A stretch of 64,000 nucleotides of DNA from DASQZT01 sp035638575 (GTDB lineage Bacteria; Acidobacteriota; Terriglobia; Bryobacterales; Bryobacteraceae), in assembly GCA_035638575.1 (NCBI GenBank), contig DASQZT010000153.1, forward strand, positions 1-64,000. Reading direction: 5' to 3'. Below are positions 1 to 6,893 of the stretch, in pieces (positions within the stretch are counted from its first letter, which is position 1; each line of letters begins with the position of its first letter). The translations under genes and the position numbers were made by a program. The notes below the pieces were generated by a model. The model saw nothing but the letters and a program-made list of their open reading frames with translations, ran no database searches and had not been told where the DNA came from.

Positions 1-10
1 CAACTGGCGG

Positions 11-580
11 CTAGGCCGCCAGTTGCGCCCGCCTGGCCACTTCCCGCCGCATCATGTGCAGAACGCGGCGAAGGCCGCGCTGCCAGTCCGGAAAAAGATC
101 GACATATTGATACTCACGTTGGATCGGACGCGGAACGCGGCAATTGTTCAGGCGCACGGGCACCACGAAGATCTGGTCCAGGGGCATGCGCCGCGCGCAG
201 TCCAGCGCATAGCGGATCTCGGCCTGGAAGCCGCCCCGCTTGTTCACCGAGTTTTCCGAGAAGCAGGCCACGAAGAAATCCGAGGCCTCGATGGCGCTTT
301 CGATGGCGCGCGGCCAGTTCTGGCCCGGCAGCAGTTTCCGGACGTCCATCCACGCGCTGAACCCCGCGCTCTCCAGTACGCCGGACAGCCGCTCGGCCGC
401 CGGCTGGTCTTCTTTCGCATAGGCCAGGAACACCTGCGGCGCCCGGCGCGGTTCGAACCGGAAGCCGCGCACGGCATCGGGATAGAAGACGCCCAGTCCG
501 TCGATCTCCACCGCCTTGCCGGCTGCCAGCCCGCGGATCACGATCTGCGACAGCCGATCGATCATGGGGGAATCAGCCAC
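11..580 (-). CDS. TIR-domain protein with N-terminal HU-like half-domain
   Basis: 189 aa from a GTG at 580. That start is preceded by a GGAGGG ribosome site, overlaps the stop of the upstream HU-like gene and needs no further extension. Residues ~8-46 (GLAAGKAVEIDGLGVF, then GFRFEPR) resemble the C-terminal part of HU/IHF proteins and align with the neighbouring small HU-like protein (shared GK, GLG-F, FEP-R). Residues ~49-185 form a TIR domain: VFLAYAKED is the first strand, and the Glu in QAEIRYAL (about residue 121) sits where NAD-cleaving bacterial TIRs carry the catalytic glutamate. Known: bacterial TIR domains are often NADases or signalling modules in defence or virulence. Inferred: the HU-like part mediates pairing with the neighbour or nucleic-acid binding. 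No membrane segment is seen. The TIR call is strong; the biological role is unknown. Confidence 0.82.
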   Translation of the reverse strand: MADSPMIDRLSQIVIRGLAAGKAVEIDGLGVFYPDAVRGFRFEPRRAPQVFLAYAKEDQPAAERLSGVLESAGFSAWMDVRKLLPGQNWPRAIESAIEASDFFVACFSENSVNKRGGFQAEIRYALDCARRMPLDQIFVVPVRLNNCRVPRPIQREYQYVDLFPDWQRGLRRVLHMMRREVARRAQLAA

Positions 581-791
581 GCTTCCCTCCCCGCTTCCGC
601 CCCTCGGGCTCGAAACTGACCTTCCCACCCGGAGCGCCCACGAACTTTCCCAGACCGGGGAAGGAAGTCTCTTTGCCCTTCCGAAGGTTCGTCAGAATCT
701 GCCGAACCACGCGATCGAGGCCGTCGGCGGCCTCGGCTTCAGTGACGCCCGTTTGGCGGGCGATGCGTTTTGCGATATCCGGCTTATTCAT
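573..791 (-). CDS. small HU/IHF-like DNA-binding protein
   Basis: 72 aa, starting MNKPDIAKRIARQ. The N-terminal helices (TGVTEAEAADGLDRVVRQI) and the strand motif SFPGLGKFV are typical of the HU/IHF fold. At 72 aa it is shorter than canonical HU (~90 aa) and seems to lack the long beta-ribbon arm that wraps DNA; the tail is instead basic (GRKRGGKRG). It lies directly upstream of, and overlaps by a few bases, the TIR gene on the same strand, so the two are probably translated together. An in-frame extension to 878 exists but its N-terminus has no family similarity, so the ATG at 791 is preferred. It could be a nucleoid protein or a dedicated partner of the TIR protein. Confidence 0.75.
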   Translation of the reverse strand: MNKPDIAKRIARQTGVTEAEAADGLDRVVRQILTNLRKGKETSFPGLGKFVGAPGGKVSFEPEGRKRGGKRG

Positions 792-1022
792 TCCGATTTC
801 ACTGTACCAGCAGGGTGTCCGCGAAACCGGGCCCGCGGCCCGCGGCCGCGGCGGGAATTCATTGAAAACAAGGAACATCAGCGCTAAATTAAAAAATGCT
901 AAGTCGTGTGACCGCCATTATGAAGTGATTTTAATTACCAGTTAAGGAGCCATTCATGTGCGGTCCGCTATCATAGCTGCAGACGACAAGAGTTCGTCCC
1001 CCCAATCCAAAGGAGAAACGCA

Positions 1023-1187
1023 ATGAAGAAACTGATCCCGCTGATTCTGGGCCTCTCGCTGGTATTCGGAACCGTGGCCGTGACGTTCGCTCAGGACGCG
1101 CCGAAAAAGGAAGACACCAAGAAGGCCGGCAAGAAAAAGAGTGGCAAGAAAAAGGAAGAGACACCCAAGAAGGATGGCGGCAAGTAG
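1023..1187 (+). CDS. small secreted lysine-rich protein
   Basis: 54 aa, ATG preceded by AAAGGAG at good spacing. Residues 1-23 are a clear Sec signal peptide (MKK start, hydrophobic core, cleavage near TFAQ). The mature ~31 residues are almost entirely Lys, Glu, Asp, Gly, Thr and Pro (KKAGKKKSGKKKEE), so very basic and probably disordered. It follows the divergent HU/TIR pair. I do not recognise a function; small exported basic peptides of this kind are common in acidobacterial genomes. Confidence 0.6.
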   Translation: MKKLIPLILGLSLVFGTVAVTFAQDAPKKEDTKKAGKKKSGKKKEETPKKDGGK

Positions 1188-1284
1188 GCTGCTTCCAGTT
1201 AGAAAGTCGCTGGGAAGCCGCGTAGCAGCCGTCCGAGAACCTACGCGGCCCTCCAGTGTTGTTCCCTCCCCAGGCTCCTTCCTC

Positions 1285-1876
1285 TTGCCGATTCTGATCG
1301 CCGCGCTGGCGGTCTGCGCATCGGCGCAAGTTCCCCCTTGTATCATCCAATCCGAAACCGTGGGAGCAGTGCACCGTGGAATGACCGCCGCACAAGCTCG
1401 CGCGGCGCTCCCGGGTGCGACTCTCGAGCCGGCGGAAGACCCTGATGGGCTGCCGATGCTTTCGGTCACGCGCGATGGCGTGCACACGCTGCTGGATTTG
1501 TACCTGGACGTCGACGAGCCGCGAAAGGAGCGCGCGAAGATCGAGCTGATTCGCGTCTTCGATGCCCACTGCGCCACGCGCGATGGTGTTCGTCCGGGCA
1601 TGCCCCTGGCTGCTGTGACCGGACGATACGGCCGGCTGAGAAGGGTGATGACCACGGAGTCGGAGTCGCGCGAGTATGCGGAAGTTCGAAAAGCAGCCAT
1701 CCTGGCTCGACATCCAGGTGGGTAACGGCGAGGCCGGCATCTACCCGCCGGGCAAGCGATGCACCACGAGCTATGTGCCCTCTGCCGCTGTGGTGAGCCT
1801 GTGGGTGTCGCATCCGGTGGCCAACAAGCTGCCGGAAGATGAGGCCACGTGCGACGCGCCGCCTCCGAAGAAGTAG
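1285..1876 (+). pseudogene. frameshifted secreted protein of unknown function
   Basis: The first part (frame starting near 1285) reads through a hydrophobic leader (LLPILIAALAVCASA) into a Cys-containing mature protein with two similar segments, VGAVHRGMTAAQARAALPG and DGVRPGMPLAAVTGRYG. That frame stops at ~1725, whereas frame +1 from ~1676 continues the protein-like sequence (EKQPSWLDIQVGNGEAGIYPPGKRC) to a stop at 1876. One extra base around 1670-1690 would explain this; a sequencing error is equally possible. The start is unsure: TTG at 1285 gives a compact signal peptide, while an ATG at 1174 would overlap the previous gene and give an unusually long n-region. Function unknown. Confidence 0.5.
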
Positions 1877-1893
1877 TGGCGCCGGCGCAGTGG

Positions 1894-2904
1894 TCAGGGC
1901 AGTTGCGGGTCGCGGTTCTCGGCGGTCGCACGGACCAGTTCGACCAGTTCCGCCACAACCGAGTCCGGGAGTTGCTCGTGGGTCAGGCTCTCGCACAGGG
2001 CGGTCAGATCGATTAAACGCGCCAGGTGCCGCCAGTCGTGTGGCAATACGCCGCCGCCGTCGAGGTAGCCGGCTGAGAAGTGCGGCTCGGCGAGCGGACG
2101 CGAGGCGCGCTCGTAGCGCAGGAAGTGGCCAAGGTCGGCCAGGGGGGAGCCGGAAACGGCGAACTCCCAGTCGAGAACCGCGGCCACGCGCCACCGCCCT
2201 TCGATCGAGCGCACCAACAGGTTGCGTTTGCCGAAATCGCCGTGGACCAGGCGCGCTTCGTCTCCGAGACGCGCCAGTTCGGGCGCGCACGACCACACCA
2301 TGGCATGCACGCGATCGCGCAGGTCCGGCGGCATCCGCGGCTGGAGGTTTGCCGAAGCCAGGCACGAGTCGACGAAACGCGGCGCGGGATCGGCGCCTTC
2401 CATCAGCGGCGCTCCGACCGCGGGTCCCGCAGCGAGCCATCCCGGCTGGGGAAAGGCGGCGCGGCCGATCGCCGCCAGGGTTTCGCCGGCGGAGTATGCC
2501 GCTTCCGAGATCGACCGCGTGCCACCGCTCAGTTTCAGCTCCCGGAAGGTGATGCCTTCGACGAAGCGCACGAGCACGAGGGGCGGAAGATCCTCGAACC
2601 CTCGCGGCTCCGCGTGGATCACCTCCGGCACCGGGACCGAGCCGGCGACCAGCCGGATCAAATCCAGCTCCTTCCGGCAGATCGACGCGTCGTGCTCGTA
2701 GATGCGCAGCACCAGCGATGCCCGGGGAGCTTCGAGATCGAGCTTGAAATTCGCATTTCGCAAGCCGTCGCCGAGCGGCTCGATTGCGGCTACGCGGCCG
2801 TGCGGGAACGCGAGGCGGACAATGCGCTCCACAACCGGCGCGGGCAAAGTGCGCCGCGGCTCGGGCCGCATCCAGCGGGCTTCATGGGGAGCGCCGGAGA
2901 TCAT
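1894..2904 (-). CDS. aminoglycoside phosphotransferase (APH)-fold kinase
   Basis: 336 aa. It carries the APH/choline-kinase signature: N-lobe nucleotide-binding region (GLRNANFKLDLE... ASLVLRIYEHD), the catalytic loop LVHGDFGKRNLLV (Asp as base, Asn for metal) and the metal motif VLDWEFAVSGSPLADLGHF. Family members phosphorylate small molecules such as sugars, choline or antibiotics; no substrate can be inferred here and resistance should not be assumed. It is transcribed divergently from the uroporphyrinogen-decarboxylase-like gene. Start ATG 2904 is the longest plausible one; ATG 2871 is an alternative, and neither has a clear ribosome site. The long open frame extending upstream antisense to the next two genes is a high-GC artefact. 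Confidence 0.8.
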   Translation of the reverse strand: MISGAPHEARWMRPEPRRTLPAPVVERIVRLAFPHGRVAAIEPLGDGLRNANFKLDLEAPRASLVLRIYEHDASICRKELDLIRLVAGSVPVPEVIHAEPRGFEDLPPLVLVRFVEGITFRELKLSGGTRSISEAAYSAGETLAAIGRAAFPQPGWLAAGPAVGAPLMEGADPAPRFVDSCLASANLQPRMPPDLRDRVHAMVWSCAPELARLGDEARLVHGDFGKRNLLVRSIEGRWRVAAVLDWEFAVSGSPLADLGHFLRYERASRPLAEPHFSAGYLDGGGVLPHDWRHLARLIDLTALCESLTHEQLPDSVVAELVELVRATAENRDPQLP

Positions 2905-3003
2905 ATCGTCTATGATCGCGCCGCCGGACGCCGCCCGGGGGTCTTCCGCGAATGCCGCGAGTTGAACCTGCGGCGTACAGGGATTATCGTGGAGGTTCCT
3001 TTT

Positions 3004-4443
3004 ATGACCACGCCCACCATCGCCTCCCGCCCCGCCGAGGAGCTTTATGCCGAGCGGCTCTCCCGCTATGTCACCGCCATGCGCAACGGCACGCCCGATC
3101 GCGTTCCGCTCCGCCCGCTGGCGGCCGAAATCACCGGCAAGTACGCCGGCTTCACCTGCCAGGAAATCACCCACGACTACAACAAGGCCTTCGAAGCCGT
3201 CATCCGCTGCTGCAAGGATTTCGAGTGGGACGCCGTGGTGCCCAACATGGTCTACGTCTGGACCGGCCTCACCGAGGCCATCGGGCTGCGCTACTACGGC
3301 GTGCCCGGCATTCACGTCGGGCCCGACGTCGGCTTCCAGTACCGCGAGCCCTCCGACGACAACGCCTTCATGAGACGCGAGGAGTACGACGAGCTGATCG
3401 AAGATCCCGTCCGCTTCCTCTATGAAACCTGGCTGCCGCGCGTCTCCACCGAAGTCAGCGCCAAAGGCCAGCCGGCTTCCTACCGCAACAACCTGTCGTT
3501 CGTGAAGGGCGGCATGGCGATGCTCGGCTACTTCAACGCTTTCGGCCCGCAGGTCGAACGCATGCGGCGGGAATGCGGCACGCCGTCCTCCATCTGCGGC
3601 ATGCTGAAAGCCCCGCTCGATATCCTGGCCGACAAGCTTCGCGGATACGTGGCCCTGGCATTCGACCTGATGGAGATTCCCGACAAAGTCCTGGGAGCCT
3701 GCCAGGCATTGATGCCGCACCTGGCGTGGCTCGCGCTCTCGAGCGCCGACCCCAGCGGCACCCTTCCCATCCCCATCTGGATGCACCGCGGCTGCACGCC
3801 CTTCATCTCCCGGGACCAGTTCGAGACTATTTATTGGCCCACCCTGCGGCCTGTCTTCGATGCGCTTTGGGCGCGCGGAAACCAGGTGCTCATGTACGCC
3901 GAAGGCAAATGGGACGCGCACCTGGAGCGGTTCGCGGAACTTCCCGCCCGGAGCGTCGTCTTCCACCTGGACCGCACCGACCCCGCCGCCGCCCACCGCA
4001 TCCTGGGCAGCAAGTTCTGCCTGAGCGGCGGCGTGCCCAACGCCTTGCTGGCCTTCGGCAGCCCCGGCGAAGTGAAGCAACACTGCCAGCACTTGATCGA
4101 AAGCATCGGCGCCGAAGGCGGCTACATCATGGATGCCTCCGCCATCATCCAGAACGACGCCACCATCGAAAACGTCCGCGCCATGACCGACGCCACGCTG
4201 GCCTGCGGCGTCTATCGTTCCCCGTCGTCGCCGTCGCCCACGCCGGAGCCGCCGCCCGTTACACCGGGCCTGCCCGCGTGGGTAACCGCCCCGAAGATCC
4301 GTCCCGGCGTGTGTTTCCCGTTCGAAGAGAAGTTGAAGGGGATGCCGCCGATTTCGGGCGACCCACAAATCGTCCGCGCCGTCTGGGACAATATCGAGTC
4401 GCTCGCCTACCTGTATATCTGGCACGTGCTTCTGAGTTTTTAG
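3004..4443 (+). CDS. uroporphyrinogen decarboxylase-like (URO-D/MtaA family) protein
   Basis: 479 aa, ATG preceded by GGAGG. Residues ~15-395 match the URO-D barrel family as seen in MtaA/CmuA-type methyltransferases and many uncharacterised relatives; the C-terminal signature GGYIMDASAIIQNDATIENV corresponds to the family motif before the last helix. The N-terminus lacks the classical heme-pathway URO-D RQAGR motif, so a heme role is unlikely. After a Pro-rich linker (PSSPSPTPEPPPVTPG, ~residue 406) comes an ~65-residue tail that I do not recognise. The next gene, an exported-type oxidoreductase, starts 9 bp downstream and is probably in the same operon, which suggests a catabolic role. Confidence 0.75.
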   Translation: MTTPTIASRPAEELYAERLSRYVTAMRNGTPDRVPLRPLAAEITGKYAGFTCQEITHDYNKAFEAVIRCCKDFEWDAVVPNMVYVWTGLTEAIGLRYYGVPGIHVGPDVGFQYREPSDDNAFMRREEYDELIEDPVRFLYETWLPRVSTEVSAKGQPASYRNNLSFVKGGMAMLGYFNAFGPQVERMRRECGTPSSICGMLKAPLDILADKLRGYVALAFDLMEIPDKVLGACQALMPHLAWLALSSADPSGTLPIPIWMHRGCTPFISRDQFETIYWPTLRPVFDALWARGNQVLMYAEGKWDAHLERFAELPARSVVFHLDRTDPAAAHRILGSKFCLSGGVPNALLAFGSPGEVKQHCQHLIESIGAEGGYIMDASAIIQNDATIENVRAMTDATLACGVYRSPSSPSPTPEPPPVTPGLPAWVTAPKIRPGVCFPFEEKLKGMPPISGDPQIVRAVWDNIESLAYLYIWHVLLSF

Positions 4444-4452
4444 GAGAATCCG

Positions 4453-5646
4453 ATGACTGACACCGATCGTCCCCAAGGCGCGCACCGCCGGCAGTTCGTG
4501 CGGGCGGCCCTCGTCACCGCGGCTTCCTACAGCCGCATCATGGGCGCCAACGAGCGCATTCGCGTCGGCGCCATCGGCACCGGAGGCCGCTGCCAGTTCC
4601 TGCTGAGCCTGCTGAACCAGCTCGAGGGTAACGAAATCGTGGCCTGCTGCGACGTCTACGAACCGCATCGCCTCGAAGCCAAGGCGCAATACGCCAAAGA
4701 CGCCACCGATTGCCTGGATTATCACGAGGTGCTCGACCGCAAGGACATCGACGCCGTGGTCATCGGCACGCCCGACCATTGGCACGTGCCGCTCCTCACC
4801 GCCGCCGTCCGCGCCGGCAAAGACGCTTATTGCGAGAAGCCCGTCACCCATACCATCGAAGAAGGTGAGCCGCTGATCGCCGCGGTGCGCGAATCCAAAC
4901 GCGTCGTGCAGGTGGGCTTGCAGCAGCGCAGCTGGGACCATTTCGCCCGGGCGCGCGACGAGATCCTCGCCGGCAAGCTCGGCCAGGTGACGCTGATTCG
5001 CACCTACTGGTTTCAGAATCACATTCCAGCCAACGGCCGCCCGCCGTCTTTCGATACGAGCAAGCTCGACTGGAAGCGCTTCCTGGGCTCGGCCTCGGAC
5101 CGCCCCTTCGACGCCGACCAATACGGCAACTGGCGCTGGTACTGGGATTTCGGAGGCGGCGCCATGACCGACCTGTTTGTCCACTGGGTGGACGTGGCCC
5201 ACTGGATCATGGGCAGCGACACGCCCACGCGCGCCACCGCCACCGGCCTGAAGGCCATCCTGCTCCAGCGCCAGACTCCCGACACCATGAGCGCGGCGCT
5301 GGCTTATCCGAACCGCGTGGTGGTGGAGTTCGATAGCGCGCTGCTCGGCTACATCGAAGGCGGCGGCCTCATGATCCGCGGCACCAAAGCGGCCATGCGC
5401 CTGTGGCGCGGCGGCTACTCGGTGTACGGCGAGATCGCGCGTTACAGCGAGCGGCCCGACCCCACCAATCCCATCGAGGACGTGAAGGCCACGGGCGACG
5501 GCACTCTCACCCACATGAAGAACTTCCTGGACTGCGTCCGCTCTCGCAACACACCCAACGCATCGGTGGAGATCGGCGTGTCCGCGGCGCGCGCCGGCCA
5601 CGTCGCCAACTTCGCCCTGCGCGGCAACGGCGTGTGGATGGGCTAG
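4453..5646 (+). CDS. Gfo/Idh/MocA-family oxidoreductase with Tat-type leader
   Basis: 397 aa. The N-terminus has a twin-Arg motif (HRRQFVRAA) and a short hydrophobic stretch, then the NAD(P)-binding strand RVGAIGTGGRC. Family motifs follow: YCEKPVTHT (catalytic-site Lys) and GGGAMTDLFVHWVDVAHWIMG (active-site Asp/His region). Known: these enzymes oxidise or reduce sugars and cyclitols, and Tat-leader versions are common in Acidobacteria and Planctomycetes. It is preceded by TAGGAGA 9 bp after the URO-D-like gene, so probably an operon. Its stop overlaps the stop of convergent arsM by 4 bp. Substrate unknown. Confidence 0.85.
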   Translation: MTDTDRPQGAHRRQFVRAALVTAASYSRIMGANERIRVGAIGTGGRCQFLLSLLNQLEGNEIVACCDVYEPHRLEAKAQYAKDATDCLDYHEVLDRKDIDAVVIGTPDHWHVPLLTAAVRAGKDAYCEKPVTHTIEEGEPLIAAVRESKRVVQVGLQQRSWDHFARARDEILAGKLGQVTLIRTYWFQNHIPANGRPPSFDTSKLDWKRFLGSASDRPFDADQYGNWRWYWDFGGGAMTDLFVHWVDVAHWIMGSDTPTRATATGLKAILLQRQTPDTMSAALAYPNRVVVEFDSALLGYIEGGGLMIRGTKAAMRLWRGGYSVYGEIARYSERPDPTNPIEDVKATGDGTLTHMKNFLDCVRSRNTPNASVEIGVSAARAGHVANFALRGNGVWMG

Positions 5647-6473
5647 ACCGATGGCCGCCCGGCGGGCTTTGTGGCGCGCACGAACGCGCTCAGGAATTTG
5701 CCGTCCACCTCGGGGCCGATGATCTTCGCGTCGAGGCCTTGGTCCGCGAGGAACGAAAGCGCATCCTCCGCCCGGTAGATCCGCGTCGGCTCGACGTCGA
5801 TCTTCTCGAAGCCGGCCGCGGCCAGTTTTGCCCGGTACTCGTTCTCCTCCAGGGCTCCGGCGACACAGCCCACCCACAGCAGGATGTTCTTGCGGATCTC
5901 GGGGTGGACCTCGCCCCTGGTTACCACGTCCGACACGGCGAACCTTCCGCCCGGCTTCAGAACGCGGAAGGCTTCCCGCAGAACCCGGTCCTTGTCCGCC
6001 GACAGGTTGATCACGCAGTTCGAAATGATCACGTCGACCGAGTTGTCCGGCAGCGGGATGTTCTCGATCTCGCCCTTCAGGAACTCGACGTTGCCGATCC
6101 CGGCCTTCTTCTGGTTCTCGCGGGCGAGGGCCAGCATCTCGTCGGTCATATCGAGTCCGTACGCTTTGCCGCCGGGCGACACGCGCCGCGCCGACAGCAG
6201 GACGTCGATGCCGCCGCCGCTGCCGAGATCCAGCACGGTTTCCCCGGGCTTGAGTTGCGCCAGGGCAGTCGGGTTTCCACATCCCAGCGAGGCCAGCACC
6301 GCGGTGTCCGGCAGCTCGTTCTTCTGCAGTTCGTCGTACAGGTTCGAAGTGATGGGGTCAGCTCCGGAACAGCACGACGAGGGGCTGCTGCCGCAACAGG
6401 CGCTGCCTTCTCCCGTGACCACCCGCAGCGCGGCCTGGCCGTATTTCTCTCTCACTACTTCTTTCACGTCCAT
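5643..6473 (-). CDS. arsM: arsenite S-adenosylmethionine methyltransferase
   Basis: 276 aa, the usual ArsM length. It has the SAM-binding motif VLDLGSGGGIDVLLSA and the three cysteines that bind trivalent arsenic in the family: SLGCGNPTALA, ISNCVINLS and WVGCVAGAL. A Cys-rich N-terminal stretch (ACCGSSPSSCC) may also bind arsenic. The enzyme transfers methyl groups from SAM to As(III), giving methylated and volatile arsenicals. It lies 20 bp downstream of an ArsR regulator in the same direction, forming a two-gene arsR-arsM operon controlled from the arsR promoter. Confidence 0.93.
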   Translation of the reverse strand: MDVKEVVREKYGQAALRVVTGEGSACCGSSPSSCCSGADPITSNLYDELQKNELPDTAVLASLGCGNPTALAQLKPGETVLDLGSGGGIDVLLSARRVSPGGKAYGLDMTDEMLALARENQKKAGIGNVEFLKGEIENIPLPDNSVDVIISNCVINLSADKDRVLREAFRVLKPGGRFAVSDVVTRGEVHPEIRKNILLWVGCVAGALEENEYRAKLAAAGFEKIDVEPTRIYRAEDALSFLADQGLDAKIIGPEVDGKFLSAFVRATKPAGRPSV

Positions 6474-6493
6474 GGGAATGATTCCTCTCTAAA

Positions 6494-6841
6494 CTAACGG
6501 CCGCGGAGCTGCACGATCTGCGCGGGCTTGACCGCCTTGCTTCGAGTGCAGCACTCCGCGTACAGGAAAGTCAGAAGCTCCCGCAGCGCCTCTTCGTTGG
6601 CGCTGTACCGCAGGAACGTGCTTTCCCGCCGGACCCTTACCAGGTCCTCGTTCTTCAGCTTCTCCAGGTGGTGGGAGAGCGTGGACGGCGGAATCCCCAG
6701 CTCCGTCTGAATCTCGCCCACGACCATTCCTTCCGGGTGCGCGCTCAGCAGCAGCCGGACGATCCTCAACCGCGGCTCGTTTCCGATCGCCGCCAGCATG
6801 TCGGCGAACCGCGCGATCTCCTCAGACTCGGATTTCTTCAC
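6494..6841 (-). CDS. arsR: ArsR/SmtB-family repressor
   Basis: 115 aa from a GTG at 6841. The winged-helix core is clear (IGNEPRLRIVRLLL... VGEIQTELGIPPSTLSHHLEKLKNEDLVRVRRES). Two adjacent cysteines near the C-terminus (YAECCTRS, ~94-95) could form the arsenite site, similar in position to C-terminal metal sites of other subgroups. It is the first gene of the arsR-arsM operon and presumably represses it until As(III) binds. The start codon lies only 10 nt from a TATAAT box, so the transcript should be leaderless or nearly so. Confidence 0.9.
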   Translation of the reverse strand: MKKSESEEIARFADMLAAIGNEPRLRIVRLLLSAHPEGMVVGEIQTELGIPPSTLSHHLEKLKNEDLVRVRRESTFLRYSANEEALRELLTFLYAECCTRSKAVKPAQIVQLRGR

Positions 6842-6879
6842 CGATAATTCGATTATAATCGAATTATGGAAGTTGTCAA
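6842..6879 (-). promoter_or_regulatory. arsR promoter with perfect palindromic operator
   Basis: Reading the minus strand: TTGACA (6879-6874), a 16-nt spacer and TATAAT (6857-6852), which is a near-consensus sigma-70 promoter. A perfect 24-bp inverted repeat with half-site ATAATTCGATTA (6844-6867) covers the -10 box and start region, the expected place for an ArsR operator. Binding there would block RNA polymerase directly. Confidence 0.8.
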
Positions 6880-6893
6880 GTGCGGCGCAGCGC

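Noticed and set aside
2080..3003. In-frame 5' extension of the URO-D-like gene back to 2080
   Set aside because: It is antisense to the APH-fold kinase, and a good ribosome site precedes the ATG at 3004.
1894..6282. A 1462-codon minus-strand open frame spanning the URO-D-like and oxidoreductase genes
   Set aside because: Only its last ~336 codons (the APH-fold kinase) look like protein; the rest is antisense of two strong genes and reflects high GC at third positions.
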